A DNA stretch of 64,000 nt, taken from contig PHAG01000011.1 in the NCBI GenBank assembly GCA_002841625.1, positions 1 through 64,000 on the forward strand. Direction: 5' to 3'. This DNA comes from Firmicutes bacterium HGW-Firmicutes-1 (GTDB lineage: Bacteria > Bacillota > Clostridia > Lachnospirales > Vallitaleaceae). The notes under the pieces were generated by a model, which saw nothing but the letters and a program-made list of their open reading frames with translations, did no database searches and was not told the DNA's origin. Numbering within the stretch: the stretch's first letter is position 1; each line of letters starts with the position of its first letter. Both the position numbers and the translations under genes were made by a program. Below, piece after piece: positions 26,923 to 36,615 of this stretch.

Positions 26923-28313
26923 TGGCTTTTTTTAGGTATAGAAATACTAATTTGTGTACCCTTACCTAATTCACTTTTAACCAATATAGTTCCCTTATGA
27001 GCATCAATAATTGCTTTGACAATTGTAAGCCCTATCCCAGATCCCCCCGTCAATCTATTTCTAGATTTATCCGCTCTGTAAAACCTTTCAAATATATAAG
27101 GGAGATCATTTTCTGGTATTCCTGAACCATTGTCATTGATTGTAATTTTTGTAAAACTCTCATCCGCAAAAACAGCAATTTCTAGTATGCCTCCTTGTGG
27201 CGTATATTTAAGAGCATTGGACAATAAATTCACGATAACTTGACTCATTTTATCCTGATCTGCTTCAATGAATTCTTCTTTTCCTATAAAATCGACCTTA
27301 ATCTTCTTACTGTTATAATCATTTTCAAAATTATGAAGAATTCTTTTCATAACCTGTGAAATATCAAATTCTGTTTTCGTAAGTATAAGGTTTTCGCTTT
27401 CATATTGAGCTAGTTTTTCTAGGTCACCCACCATTCTTCCAATTCTCATAATTTCTTCATGACAGCTCTCAAGTCTTTGAAGCTCAGGTTCCCATATGCC
27501 ATCAATCATGGCTTCCATATGACTTTGCAGTGTGGCTATTGGTGTTCGGAGTTCATGAGCTACATCACCTGTTAATCGTTTCCTTAGTACCTCTTGAGTT
27601 TCTAAAGTCTGTGCAAGTTGATTCACTGATTCGGTTAATTGCCCTATTTCCTTTGTATTTGACGCTTCATTGATACGGTCATGAAAATACCCCTTTGAAA
27701 TCTTTTGTGCCGAATCAATTACCCTCGCTATCGGTATACTCAATCTTCTAGCCATGATGTACCCTAGAATAAGTGCAAATATCAAAGAAAAAATACCAAC
27801 CCCAATAAACAAGCGATTTAAGGTATTTATAAATTCTAAATCATTATCATTCAAGTAAAAGGGTCCATAGTAACCAATATACACTGTACCAACTTCATTC
27901 CCATCACTGATTATAGCATAAGGTACTTCTACATAACTTCCTTTTAAGCTAGGATAACGACTATTCAAATTACTAGCCATTTGCTGAAGCATCCTTTGAC
28001 ACATGCCATTGTTATGAACGGTTGCATCCCAAATCACTTCTCCTAAACTATCTTCCAACCGCACAATTAATCCATTGCCCATTGCACCAATACCTATGTC
28101 TTCAATTAAAGCTGTTTCCCACTGTCCTCCAGGCTGATATTGATTTGTTAATGCAGCAACAACTTCTTTGTTTCTTTGCTCAATATTATTCTTAACATAA
28201 GTTTGAAACTGTTTATCCAACATCAAGTTAGTTAAAAAGCTAATTAAAGTAACACTGATCAGTGCAACTAATATGTAGGATAGAGATAGCTTTGTACGTA
28301 AGCTATACTTCAT
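26919..28313 (-). CDS. Sensor histidine kinase without an adjacent response regulator
   Basis: Two membrane segments (about 10-30 and 170-192) flank an extracytoplasmic sensor domain. A HAMP domain (SIPIARVIDSAQKISKGYF), a HisKA domain with the phospho-accepting His in VAHELRTPIATLQ, and a HATPase domain (NLLSNALKY, DNGSGIPENDLPYIFERFYR, GGSGIGL) follow. ATG 28313 has GGCGGTGA upstream; TTG 28328 is an alternative. No response regulator gene lies on either side. An LDCC-motif mini-protein lies 26 bases upstream on the same strand and the copper operon is divergent, so metal sensing is possible but unproven. Confidence 0.92.
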   Translation of the reverse strand: MKYSLRTKLSLSYILVALISVTLISFLTNLMLDKQFQTYVKNNIEQRNKEVVAALTNQYQPGGQWETALIEDIGIGAMGNGLIVRLEDSLGEVIWDATVHNNGMCQRMLQQMASNLNSRYPSLKGSYVEVPYAIISDGNEVGTVYIGYYGPFYLNDNDLEFINTLNRLFIGVGIFSLIFALILGYIMARRLSIPIARVIDSAQKISKGYFHDRINEASNTKEIGQLTESVNQLAQTLETQEVLRKRLTGDVAHELRTPIATLQSHMEAMIDGIWEPELQRLESCHEEIMRIGRMVGDLEKLAQYESENLILTKTEFDISQVMKRILHNFENDYNSKKIKVDFIGKEEFIEADQDKMSQVIVNLLSNALKYTPQGGILEIAVFADESFTKITINDNGSGIPENDLPYIFERFYRADKSRNRLTGGSGIGLTIVKAIIDAHKGTILVKSELGKGTQISISIPKKSH

Positions 28314-28339
28314 AACAATCACCGCCAAATCTTTATGAA

Positions 28340-28471
28340 CTATTTGTTCGTTTTTTTACTTAGTTCACAACAATCTAATTTTCCATTTCCAAAAGCTTTC
28401 ACATTTTCTTGTGCTAAATTTTTTAAAAAAACATTGTAAGCCTTCTTGATTTTTTTCAATAATCCTGTCAT
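28340..28471 (-). CDS. LDCC-motif small putative metal-binding protein
   Basis: A 43-residue protein beginning MTGLLKKIKKAYNVFLKNLA and ending with the motif GNGKLDCCELSK. Its pattern (amphipathic basic helix, then FGNGKLDCC) matches the short family known for its LDCC motif and suspected of metal binding. AAAGGAG lies 9 bases before ATG 28471. It precedes the histidine kinase gene by 26 bases, so they are likely cotranscribed. The two adjacent cysteines and the divergent copper operon make thiophilic-metal binding plausible. Confidence 0.75.
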   Translation of the reverse strand: MTGLLKKIKKAYNVFLKNLAQENVKAFGNGKLDCCELSKKTNK

Positions 28472-28608
28472 AAGCCTTCACTCCTTTCATTATATTTAAC
28501 ATTCTTTGGTTAAACTATTTGCATCTTGGAAACATTATAACAATATAATGTGTAGTTTTTATGAAGTTCCTTGTATTTATGTTAAAAATATATTTTTTTC
28601 GTAAGAAC

Positions 28609-28659
28609 TTGACAAGGTTGTGATGATAGAGTATACTAAATATACCGTAGGGGGGTATA
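28609..28659 (+). promoter_or_regulatory. copA promoter with CsoR-type operator
   Basis: TTGACA (28609-28614) and TATACT (28632-28637) are separated by exactly 17 bases. Just downstream, TATACC (28641-28646) and GGTATA (28654-28659) form an inverted repeat around GTAGGGG, the G-tract palindrome expected of a CsoR operator. Copper binding to CsoR would release it and switch on copA and following genes. Confidence 0.85.
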
Positions 28660-28719
28660 GTATATCTCCGATACGTATTCCTAAATCAAACTTAACTTAA
28701 AAAAGGTCAGGTGGTTGAC

Positions 28720-31191
28720 ATGAAAAAAGAAAGTTTAAAGATTCTCGGTATGACCTGCTCAGCTTGTGCTTCAGCTACTGAAAGGGCTGTTAGAAAGATT
28801 GATGGTGTTCAAGAAGCTAGTGTTAACTTTTCAACCGAAAAGTTAAATATTACCTATGATGAATCAAAAGTTACAGTAAATAATATTAAAGATGCAGTTA
28901 CAAAAGCTGGTTATGACGCTTTAGAAGAAGTCACCGAAAAAGAAGTAACAATTCCAATTCAAGGCATGACATGTGCTGCCTGTGCAAATAGAATTGAAAA
29001 GGTAACTGGAAAAATGGATGGAGTTTCTGTATCAACTGTCAATTTCGCAACTGAAAAAGCGACAATAAAATATGATCCAACCAAGGTAAGAATTTCTGAA
29101 ATTAAGCAAGCTATCGCTAAAGCTGGTTATAAGGCACTAGAAATAGAAACGAAAATAGCTGTAGATGAAGATAAAATAAGAAAACAAAAAGAAATACGTA
29201 CCCTTTGGACTAAATTTATCATATCTGCTGTATTCAGTATACCATTACTTTATATTGCAATGGGTTCAATGGTAACTTGGCTGAACTTTCCGATACCACA
29301 ATGGTTAGATCCAATGATGTATCCGTTAAATTTTGCTTTATCACAAATTATATTAGTGATCCCAGTAATCCTCGCTGGAAACAAATTTTATTCAATTGGC
29401 TTTAAAGCAATTTTTCGAAAAAGTCCTAATATGGATTCTTTAATTGCAATGGGTACATCGGCCGCTATACTCTATAGCGTATTTTCAACCTACATGATAT
29501 CTATCGGTGAATTTATCTATGTTGAGGATTTGTACTTTGAAACTGCTGGTGTTATTATCACTTTAATTTTACTTGGAAAATCTCTTGAAGCAGTATCTAA
29601 AGGTAAAACCTCTGAGGCCATCAAAAAGCTAATGGGTCTAGCACCAAAAACTGCAACAATCATTCAAGATGATAAAGAAATTGAAATACCTATTGAAGAA
29701 GTTGAAGTTGGAGATATTATACTTGTTAAACCAGGAGAAAAGCTACCTGTTGACGGTGTTGTTGTTGAAGGCTATACTTCTGTTGACGAATCTATGCTTA
29801 CAGGAGAAAGTATACCTGTTGAAAAAAATGTAGGTGCTAAAGTTATCGGCGCTAGTATTAATAAAAACGGTTCCATCAAGTTTAAAGCAACAAAGGTCGG
29901 TAGTGATACCGCACTCGCACAAATCATTAAGCTTGTAGAAGATGCCCAAGGTTCAAAGGCACCAATAGCTCAAATGGCAGACATTGTATCCGGTTACTTC
30001 GTACCGATTGTTTTTGTAATCGCAACCTTATCGGCATTGGCTTGGTTTATCACTGGTCAATCCGCTGTATTTTCACTTACCATTTTCATTGCAGTACTCG
30101 TTATTGCTTGCCCATGTGCCCTCGGCCTAGCAACACCAACAGCTATTATGGTAGGAACCGGTAAAGGTGCAGAATATGGTATATTGATTAAAGGTGGCGA
30201 GGCTTTGGAGCTTACCCATAAGATCAACACAATTGTCTTTGACAAAACAGGGACTCTCACTGAAGGTAAGCCCGAAGTAACAGATATAGTTGCAGTTGAA
30301 TCAATTGATAAAAATATGCTTCTTCAACTAGCAGCATCCGCTGAAAAGGGTTCTGAGCATCCTCTAGGTGAAGCAATTGTAAAAGGTGCTGAAAAAGAAA
30401 ATCTTGAATTATTAAAGGTTGAACAATTCGTTGCAATACCAGGTCATGGCATTGAGGTAACAATTAATGCTAAGAATTTATTATTAGGTAACCGCAAACT
30501 AATGGCCGATAGGAATATCTCCCTCGAACTCCTTGAAAACGAGTCAGATAGATTGGCATCTGAAGGCAAAACTCCTATGTATATTGCAATCAATGATAAA
30601 ATTGCTGGCATAATAGCCGTAGCAGATGTTGTTAAAGAAAGCAGTGCAAAAGCCATTAGACAGTTACATGACATGGGTATTGAAGTGGCTATGATTACTG
30701 GAGATAATAGAAAAACAGCTGAGGCAATTGCAAAACAGGTGGGTATCGATAGAGTTTTGGCCGAGGTACTTCCTCAAGATAAAGCAAATGAAGTGAAAAA
30801 GTTGCAATCTGAAGGTAAAAAAGTTGCTATGGTAGGTGACGGTATTAATGATGCCCCTGCTCTAGCACAAGCAGATATTGGAATTGCGATAGGCTCTGGA
30901 ACAGATGTAGCCATGGAGTCTGCTGATATTGTACTTATGAGAAGTGATCTGATGGATGTTCCAACAGCAATACAATTAAGCAAAAGCACAATACGAAACA
31001 TTAAGCAAAACCTCTTCTGGGCCTTTGGTTATAATGTTGCTGGTATACCTATCGCTGCAGGCTTATTATATGCCTTCGGAGGACCTAAGTTGAATCCAAT
31101 TTTTGCTGCAGCAGCCATGTCACTTAGCTCAGTTTCTGTATTAGTAAATGCCTTAAGGTTAAAAGGCTTTAAACCAAAAAAACTTAAATAA
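28720..31191 (+). CDS. copA: Copper-exporting P1B-type ATPase
   Basis: An 823-residue copper pump. Two N-terminal heavy-metal-associated domains carry GMTCSAC (Cys13, Cys16) and GMTCAAC (Cys85, Cys88). Eight membrane segments include the ion-binding CPC in [14 protein letters not shown]. The actuator has MLTGESIPV, the P-domain [13 protein letters not shown] (phosphorylated Asp) and [18 protein letters not shown], and the N-domain SEHPLGEAI. The C-terminal [15 protein letters not shown] is typical of Cu(I) ATPases. ATG 28720 has AGGTGG upstream; GTG 28711 is an alternative. The promoter and operator in front, and copZ and csoR behind, support copper export. Confidence 0.97.
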   Translation: MKKESLKILGMTCSACASATERAVRKIDGVQEASVNFSTEKLNITYDESKVTVNNIKDAVTKAGYDALEEVTEKEVTIPIQGMTCAACANRIEKVTGKMDGVSVSTVNFATEKATIKYDPTKVRISEIKQAIAKAGYKALEIETKIAVDEDKIRKQKEIRTLWTKFIISAVFSIPLLYIAMGSMVTWLNFPIPQWLDPMMYPLNFALSQIILVIPVILAGNKFYSIGFKAIFRKSPNMDSLIAMGTSAAILYSVFSTYMISIGEFIYVEDLYFETAGVIITLILLGKSLEAVSKGKTSEAIKKLMGLAPKTATIIQDDKEIEIPIEEVEVGDIILVKPGEKLPVDGVVVEGYTSVDESMLTGESIPVEKNVGAKVIGASINKNGSIKFKATKVGSDTALAQIIKLVEDAQGSKAPIAQMADIVSGYFVPIVFVIATLSALAWFITGQSAVFSLTIFIAVLVIACPCALGLATPTAIMVGTGKGAEYGILIKGGEALELTHKINTIVFDKTGTLTEGKPEVTDIVAVESIDKNMLLQLAASAEKGSEHPLGEAIVKGAEKENLELLKVEQFVAIPGHGIEVTINAKNLLLGNRKLMADRNISLELLENESDRLASEGKTPMYIAINDKIAGIIAVADVVKESSAKAIRQLHDMGIEVAMITGDNRKTAEAIAKQVGIDRVLAEVLPQDKANEVKKLQSEGKKVAMVGDGINDAPALAQADIGIAIGSGTDVAMESADIVLMRSDLMDVPTAIQLSKSTIRNIKQNLFWAFGYNVAGIPIAAGLLYAFGGPKLNPIFAAAAMSLSSVSVLVNALRLKGFKPKKLK

Positions 31192-31204
31192 AGAGGTATT
31201 AAAA

Positions 31205-31876
31205 ATGAAAAATAAAATGATACTAATCGTGATTCTCATTGCAACTGCTATTACATTTTCTGCTTGTAAGGATACTGATGTTGTTGGAAAGGTATCAATC
31301 ACATCTTTTGAAGCAGTGCTAAATCAGAACCCTGATAACATTAAGTCAGATGACACAACAAATAGCTGGGCACTCACATCAGCAACTGGAGAAAGATTTA
31401 TCTGGAGTAAGGACTTTAGTAATGAAGGCACGCCTGATGCTATGCTTGAATTCGATGCTCAACCATTTCTTGATGCTGGATTAGACATAAATAAACTACC
31501 TGCTGAAATGGTTTCAGGCAACAAAATTATATATACCTCTGAATTAGGTGGAGACAAATTTACTTATAAAGGTGATGCTACCCCCATAGAAACTTATAAG
31601 CAAATTGTTAAAACAAATAGAGATGTGATTGGCTATCATGCAAATCTTGATCACTATGGAATTGCACTTGGAAATGGGAATATGTTCGAATGGGCAAAAG
31701 ACATGAGCACCAACGATAAGGATATTGTATTTGTACTAAATCCTCAACCCTTTATAGACGCAGGAGTAGCACCAGAAAAAGTTGAAGGATGGGTGTTTGC
31801 AAAGGTTGAAATGATGGATGAAAACGGAAAGTCTATGGAGACAGATAAATTTTTAAAGCCTTTTGATCTAAAGTAA
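31205..31876 (+). CDS. Copper-operon lipoprotein with an internal duplication
   Basis: The signal peptide ends in a lipobox (ITFSAC, Cys21), predicting a membrane-anchored extracellular lipoprotein of 223 residues. The mature part holds two related units: GERFIWSKDFSN...LEFDAQPFLDAGLDINKLP and NMFEWAKDMSTN...FVLNPQPFIDAGVAPEKVE. I do not recognise a named family. It begins 13 bases after copA and ends 27 bases before copZ, so it is inside the copper operon. A role in extracellular copper binding or in sensing damage is inferred from context; no Cys or His/Met-rich metal site is evident apart from scattered Met and His. Confidence 0.8.
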   Translation: MKNKMILIVILIATAITFSACKDTDVVGKVSITSFEAVLNQNPDNIKSDDTTNSWALTSATGERFIWSKDFSNEGTPDAMLEFDAQPFLDAGLDINKLPAEMVSGNKIIYTSELGGDKFTYKGDATPIETYKQIVKTNRDVIGYHANLDHYGIALGNGNMFEWAKDMSTNDKDIVFVLNPQPFIDAGVAPEKVEGWVFAKVEMMDENGKSMETDKFLKPFDLK

Positions 31877-31903
31877 TAAAAAAAATATATAAGGAGAAAA
31901 ATC

Positions 31904-32119
31904 ATGAAAAAACAAATCAATATTAAAGGTATGAGCTGTACACATTGTATAAAACATGTTGAAAATGCATTGGAACAGCTAGAGGGCGTTTCTAATGTTT
32001 CGGTTGATTTAGAAAATAATAGTGCAATTGTTGAGCTTCACAACGATATACCAGATAATCAACTTGAGGAAGCTATTGAAGAAGCTGGTTATAATGCAGT
32101 TTCTATAACTAACTTATAA
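31904..32119 (+). CDS. copZ: Copper chaperone CopZ-like
   Basis: A 71-residue single heavy-metal-associated domain with MSCTHCIKHVENAL, the CxxC copper site, and a normal beta-alpha-beta-beta-alpha-beta length. It carries Cu(I) to CopA's N-terminal domains and to CsoR. AAGGAG precedes the ATG. It lies between the lipoprotein gene and csoR. Confidence 0.94.
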   Translation: MKKQINIKGMSCTHCIKHVENALEQLEGVSNVSVDLENNSAIVELHNDIPDNQLEEAIEEAGYNAVSITNL

Positions 32120-32185
32120 TTATTTGGTCGGCAAGCTACAACTTATGTCGACAAGTATATATAAGTAGATTTGGAGGGAGTTACC

Positions 32186-32491
32186 ATGAATGAAGAATTA
32201 AGTACCACTTCAATGGCTCGAACAAAAGCTCGAACAGAAAAACAAAGAAATGACTTAATTACTAGACTGAACCGAGTCGAAGGTCAAGTAAGGGGAATTA
32301 AGGGTATGATTGAAAAAGATGTTTACTGTGACGATATTTTGCATCAGATTTCAGCAGTTCAAGCCGCTCTAAAATCAGTTAGTAAACTTGTCCTCCAAAG
32401 CCATATGCAAAGTTGCTTAGTTGAACGAATTCGATCAGGTGATGAAGATGTCGTTGATGAAATTTTAAATACTATTGGAAAAATGCTGTAA
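32186..32491 (+). CDS. csoR: Copper-sensing repressor CsoR
   Basis: A 101-residue all-helical DUF156 protein. LNRVEGQVRGIKGMI is the family signature. Cys48, His73 and Cys77 (VYCDD, SHMQSC) have the 25- and 4-residue spacing of the Cu(I) site W-X-Y in CsoR, so it senses copper rather than nickel or formaldehyde. ATG 32186 has GGAGGGA; the TTG at 32171 is rejected. It closes the copper operon before a strong terminator and should repress copA via the operator at 28641-28659. Confidence 0.93.
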   Translation: MNEELSTTSMARTKARTEKQRNDLITRLNRVEGQVRGIKGMIEKDVYCDDILHQISAVQAALKSVSKLVLQSHMQSCLVERIRSGDEDVVDEILNTIGKML

Positions 32492-32500
32492 TTTGAATAC

Positions 32501-32537
32501 AAAGAATGAGCTCAGCAGCAATGAGCTCATTCTTTTT
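32501..32537 (+). terminator. Terminator of the copper operon
   Basis: AAAGAATGAGCTC pairs with GAGCTCATTCTTTTT around a short loop, directly after csoR. Confidence 0.92.
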
Positions 32538-32622
32538 GCTATATGGGGGTTGAGGACTAAAAAAAAGAGTGTATGTAATATCCTTTTCAGGATGAGCTGC
32601 TAACAATAAACTTCAAGATCAA

Positions 32623-33252
32623 CTATTTATAGCATTGTTTATAATGATTTGTTACAGCTTTAAGTATAATCAACGATGATGTTGCTCCTGGATCTTGATG
32701 TCCAATACTTCTATCACCTAAATAGCTAGCTCTACCTTTTGTAGCTTTTATAGTCTTCGTAAATTCTACTCCCGCTTGGGCTGCTTGACATGCTGATTCT
32801 AAACACATTAATAGTGAATGTCCTTTTTCAATTCCTAGTTTAATAGATTCATAAGCAGGTTCTAAAGCATCAACCATAGTTTTTTCACCTTTTGTTGCCT
32901 TTCCTTTTTCTTTAATACCAGAAATAGCTGCTAGTAACATTTTTTCCACTAATACACCATCTAAAACCGTTTTACCTTGAGCAACAATACCTGCTTTTAT
33001 AAAAGCTGTCCCATAAAGTGGACCAGAAGCGCCGCCTACGGTAGATAATAATGTCATTCCAACTTTTTTAAGCGTTATCCCTATATCAGTGTCTTCGTCA
33101 GTTACTTTGAGTGCCACAGCATTAAAACCTCTTTTCATGTTGATCCCATGATCGGCATCCCCAATTGCACCATCTAAGGATGTTAAAAAATCTGTATTTT
33201 TTTCAATTGCTTTTTCTATACACTTGATAAAACTGTTCATCGTTGCTTCCAT
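32623..33252 (-). CDS. dhaL: DhaL-like dihydroxyacetone kinase ADP-binding subunit
   Basis: A 209-residue DhaL/DAK2-domain protein. LDGAIGDADHGINMKRGF holds the Mg-ADP-binding Asp cluster, and VGGASGPLYGTAF, KATKGRASYLGDRSIGHQDPGA follow the family order. DhaL phosphorylates dihydroxyacetone together with DhaK and the phosphotransferase subunit DhaM. Here neither dhaK nor dhaM is adjacent. GGAGG precedes the ATG. It may work with a remote DhaK or have another substrate. Confidence 0.92.
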   Translation of the reverse strand: MEATMNSFIKCIEKAIEKNTDFLTSLDGAIGDADHGINMKRGFNAVALKVTDEDTDIGITLKKVGMTLLSTVGGASGPLYGTAFIKAGIVAQGKTVLDGVLVEKMLLAAISGIKEKGKATKGEKTMVDALEPAYESIKLGIEKGHSLLMCLESACQAAQAGVEFTKTIKATKGRASYLGDRSIGHQDPGATSSLIILKAVTNHYKQCYK

Positions 33253-33322
33253 ATTGATCCTCCTATTTTAATAGTATTACTGTTATATTTTTTATAAGCA
33301 ATAAGTGTGCCAAGCATTTGTA

Positions 33323-34387
33323 TTAGTTAAATAAAGTAATTTTAATCTGTTCAATTTTTTCTATGATTTTCAAATGATTTAACTCAATGTGCTCAGCAGC
33401 ACTAACTTGCTGTTGTATATTTGCAAAGATAGATTGCGCTTCTTGCTCCATAATATTACTTGTTGTCACCACCTGCTCAATTGATTCCTGTATACTATCT
33501 GTCTCTTCTTCAACTTGTTTCGTAGATAGCATTACTTCATCAACTTCTTCTGAGGTTCTAGTAATTAGATTAGAAATATTCTCGAATAGAAGTCCTGCTG
33601 AATCTACTAAATGAATGCTCTCACTAACATCATCTCTAGTTGTATTTAATGCTACATTAACATTTTGGATGTCTTTTTTGTTTGTACTTATGAGTATAGA
33701 TATCTGGTTTGCAGCTTGATGGGTTTGTTCAGAGAGTTTTCTAATTTCTTGGGCTATTACAGCAAAGCCAAAACCTTCTCTTCCTGCTCTAGCCGCTTCA
33801 ATTGAAGCATTTAGAGCTAGTAAATTTGTTTGATCGGATATTTCTTTGATTGTTGTAGTAATTTTTCCTATTTGTTCAGAACTTCCAACTAATTTACCAA
33901 TTGCTTCAATTACATTGTAAGTACTCTCTTGAAGCTTTGCCATTTGATTTATCGCACTAATGACTACTTGGTTGCCTTGTTGAGTTTCGTATTTCGTATT
34001 TTTAACATGTCCATATGTAGCATCAATGGAATTGGTTACTGTAAATACTTGAGTTTTCATTTTATTCCCAATTTCAGAATAATTCTTAACGGTTTCAGAT
34101 TGGTTTTCTACACCATACATCATCTCCGAAACGTCAAATGCAATTTGATTTGTTAGTTCTACTGATTGCTCAATATCCTTAGAAAGCATATGGAAAAAAC
34201 TTAATAGTCCTTGTAGTTCATGATCTAACTTTTTCTTAAATGATACGAGTTCTATATCGTTTAACTCCTTATTCTCTTTTTCCAAATTATCTACTTCATC
34301 TATTTCATTTGCTTTTTCAAGAATTTGTTTTGTTCTTTTTGTCCATTGCAACTTTAGCCACCCAATATACTCTTTTCTTTTTCTCAT
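33323..34387 (-). CDS. Soluble methyl-accepting chemotaxis-type protein
   Basis: A 354-residue protein with no membrane segment. The first 60 residues are charged and coiled. The remainder is a chemoreceptor signalling coil with the tip [20 protein letters not shown] and [17 protein letters not shown], the part that engages CheA/CheW. No recognised ligand-binding domain precedes it, so it may be a cytoplasmic receptor or an adaptor. GGAGG precedes the ATG. Confidence 0.88.
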   Translation of the reverse strand: MRKRKEYIGWLKLQWTKRTKQILEKANEIDEVDNLEKENKELNDIELVSFKKKLDHELQGLLSFFHMLSKDIEQSVELTNQIAFDVSEMMYGVENQSETVKNYSEIGNKMKTQVFTVTNSIDATYGHVKNTKYETQQGNQVVISAINQMAKLQESTYNVIEAIGKLVGSSEQIGKITTTIKEISDQTNLLALNASIEAARAGREGFGFAVIAQEIRKLSEQTHQAANQISILISTNKKDIQNVNVALNTTRDDVSESIHLVDSAGLLFENISNLITRTSEEVDEVMLSTKQVEEETDSIQESIEQVVTTSNIMEQEAQSIFANIQQQVSAAEHIELNHLKIIEKIEQIKITLFN

Positions 34388-34568
34388 AACATAACCTCCT
34401 TAATTCTTTTTATCATTTCATTAAGTCCTAAAACAGTAACAAAAATCATATTTACTTTATTATAAGCAATAAGCATGCCAGAACATATAAAGCTAATAAA
34501 ATGCTATATATTGTTACTTGTTCAATATTATTGTTAAAATGTACAATAACCAGTCATATTTTACCTAC
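34388..34568. other. Intergenic sequence without recognised feature
   Basis: About 180 AT-rich bases upstream of the soluble chemoreceptor gene. Its promoter presumably lies here; nothing else could be supported. Confidence 0.4.
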
Positions 34569-34669
34569 AAAAAAAGACTTAGATGATTAAAATAATCACT
34601 TTAGTCTTTTTCGTTCTAAAAAATAATAAGCAAGGAAAATAATATCTAGTTCTATTTTCCTTGCTTATT
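34569..34669 (-). terminator. Two successive hairpins ending the 93-residue gene
   Basis: AATAAGCAAGGAAAAT (34624-34640) pairs with ATTTTCCTTGCTTATT (34654-34669). A second stem, AAAAAGACTTAGATGATT with AATCACTTTAGTCTTTTT (34569-34612), has a T-run on the minus strand. Both are best read as tandem terminators for the minus-strand gene that ends at 34694. Confidence 0.75.
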
Positions 34670-34693
34670 AAATTCAATAAATATATATCAATT

Positions 34694-34975
34694 TCACTTA
34701 GGTAGTCTACTATCATAATCTTTATGCTCATTACCAACATAATCCAATATTGCCTCAATTTCAATTAAGCTACCTTCGTTATGATCATATATTTTTATCT
34801 CTCTAGGTTCTCCATCGTCATCTTTATGTTGAAGATAATTATGAACGACCTCTTGTGCATTTACTGCATTTATTTCATTTCCATAAATTGCAACATACTC
34901 TTTCTTAGGAATGGATAATGTAATGTGATAACCTTCTTCTAACCTTTTTCTCTGTTCGTAAATATCATTAATCAT
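34694..34975 (-). CDS. Hypothetical protein, 93 residues
   Basis: A small acidic, soluble protein (MINDIYEQRKRLEEGYHITL at its start, then an acidic KDDDGEPREIKIYDHNEG region). No cysteine, membrane segment or known motif is visible. AAAGGGG lies 6 bases before the ATG and strong hairpins follow, so it is a real single gene. The family was not recognised. Confidence 0.7.
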   Translation of the reverse strand: MINDIYEQRKRLEEGYHITLSIPKKEYVAIYGNEINAVNAQEVVHNYLQHKDDDGEPREIKIYDHNEGSLIEIEAILDYVGNEHKDYDSRLPK

Positions 34976-35074
34976 AAGTTACCCCTTTCAATTACAAAAA
35001 TACTCAAAGAGCTATTTCTCATAATTGTAGTATAACCAGTGGGTATATCCTTATACTAAAAATCTTAGACTTAT

Positions 35075-35728
35075 TTAATAGAAATACCTATATCTATAAG
35101 GCACATATGGAAGATATGGTTGATAAGGCAAATATGGGCGTCGTGGATAAGCTATAGATGGTCGAGGTCTGTATGGAATATATGGCGATCTATATCTTCT
35201 TGGATACCTACGTCTTCTTCTACCAAACATTTCGTTCAACAATTGCACTTGAATATTATCCCATAACCATACATTTCTACCGGGAACTACAAATTGTTGA
35301 GCCTCAACATCTGTCTCGACTGGTTGCACCTCTTGCATTAATTTTGGAAGCACACCATCTTTTTCCATTTTAGCATAAATTCTTGCAACAATAGTTAAAA
35401 TAACTTCCTTATCAGGGTATTCATCAAACATTAAGCTACCTTCGTACTCAAGGTTATCACATTCTTCATCTACATGAAGCTGAATGTTTTTACACATGTC
35501 TGGATATAAACTTTTCATATATTGGGTATCTGCTTTATCACATTCATATCCGTCATCGTCGTCGTATTCTTCTTCCTCTTCCATAGGCCTTTGTATACTT
35601 TTTGGTATATACATTTGCCTTGATTCAGGTTCGAAAATAGGCTTCTTTTCTTCAACAGGGTATTTTTTTGCTATATTACTCGCATATGGATTCATTTGCA
35701 TTGGATAATCATAATTATATCTTTTCAT
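35075..35728 (-). CDS. Spore-coat-like protein with Arg/Pro/Tyr-rich tail
   Basis: A 217-residue protein in three parts: a Tyr/Met/Pro-rich N-terminus (MKRYNYDYPMQMNPY), an acidic middle with EEEEEYDDDDGYECD, and a globular stretch near 85-150. The C-terminal 45 residues are made of repeated R-R-x-Y-P and P-Y-x-P-Y units (RRRRRYPRRYRSPYIPY, LPYQPYLPYVPYRY). Such Tyr/Arg-rich tails are typical of coat or exosporium proteins that become crosslinked. Start ATG 35728 has TTGGAGAT; the upstream ATG 35752 is rejected. Spore location is inferred from composition. Confidence 0.7.
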   Translation of the reverse strand: MKRYNYDYPMQMNPYASNIAKKYPVEEKKPIFEPESRQMYIPKSIQRPMEEEEEYDDDDGYECDKADTQYMKSLYPDMCKNIQLHVDEECDNLEYEGSLMFDEYPDKEVILTIVARIYAKMEKDGVLPKLMQEVQPVETDVEAQQFVVPGRNVWLWDNIQVQLLNEMFGRRRRRYPRRYRSPYIPYRPRPSIAYPRRPYLPYQPYLPYVPYRYRYFY

Positions 35729-35893
35729 GGATATCTCCAAGCTTTTATTCAATAATAGTATATGTCAACGCTATCATTTGTGCTTCCATTTCATCAATTA
35801 TTTAACAAATATTTTATCGTTCGGCTTTTTTATTGCTTCTTCCGCTTCATTTCTCCTGCCTGCCTATTGATTTAATTTTATCTTAGATAATTA

Positions 35894-36457
35894 CTATTCA
35901 CCTTGAAGACCTAATTCTGTTGCATTCTCTTTCATACCTTCAATCGTCCATAGTATAATAGTATCAAGATCCATTCCCAACATCTCACAACCTTGTAATA
36001 TTACATTGCGATTTACCCCAGCTGCAAAGCCAGCTGACTTAAATTTTTTCTTAACCGATTTCACTTCAAGATCAAGTATACTCTTGGTTGGTCTCATCAA
36101 GACTGTGGCTGTAATCAACCCCGTTAATTCATCAATTGTATATAGAACTTTCTCCATTTTTAATTCAGGTTTTACATCACTGCAAATATTCCACCCATGA
36201 GATACAACAGCATGAATAATATCTTCGCTTATCCCCTCTTGTTCCATGATTTCCTTTGCTTTATGACAATGTTCTTCTGGATAAAGTTCGTAATCCAAAT
36301 CATGTATCAATCCAATATTACCCCAATACTCTTCATCTTCTCCAAACTTGTGTGCAAAATACTTCATTACCCCTTCTACGGCCATTCCATGCTTTAACAA
36401 ATTATCACTCTTATTGTATTTCCCTAGCAATTCATATGCTGCTTCTCTTGTTTCCAT
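35894..36457 (-). CDS. HD-domain hydrolase
   Basis: A 187-residue protein with the HD metal-dependent phosphohydrolase pattern: LKHGMAVEGVM (His), GLIHDLDYELYPEEHCHKA (HD pair) and VVSHGWNI, with DELTGLITATVLMRP further on. Members hydrolyse phosphoesters or nucleotides. This branch (single-domain, with a CHKA motif) is common in clostridia and its substrate is unknown. AAAGGAG precedes the ATG. Confidence 0.85.
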   Translation of the reverse strand: METREAAYELLGKYNKSDNLLKHGMAVEGVMKYFAHKFGEDEEYWGNIGLIHDLDYELYPEEHCHKAKEIMEQEGISEDIIHAVVSHGWNICSDVKPELKMEKVLYTIDELTGLITATVLMRPTKSILDLEVKSVKKKFKSAGFAAGVNRNVILQGCEMLGMDLDTIILWTIEGMKENATELGLQGE

Positions 36458-36615
36458 TTATCAATACTCCTTTGATTTCTTCTCTATCAGAACCACGTTT
36501 CTCATTTTTCTTGCATTAATGTCATTATATGATATTATAAATATAAAAGCAAATAATGTATATCAATAGACAACCATTTTTCTTCAAAAGCAAACGAGCT
36601 TAAGGAGGTATTCAT

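Noticed and set aside
30057-30674. Minus-strand frames inside copA
   Set aside because: Antisense shadows of the conserved ATPase; no independent signals.
34579-34764. Minus-strand 61-residue frame
   Set aside because: It overlaps the 93-residue gene and its terminator hairpins and has no ribosome site of its own.
36197-36569. Plus-strand frames antisense to the HD-hydrolase gene
   Set aside because: They overlap the HD gene and its leader, are low-complexity hydrophobic translations and lack ribosome sites.
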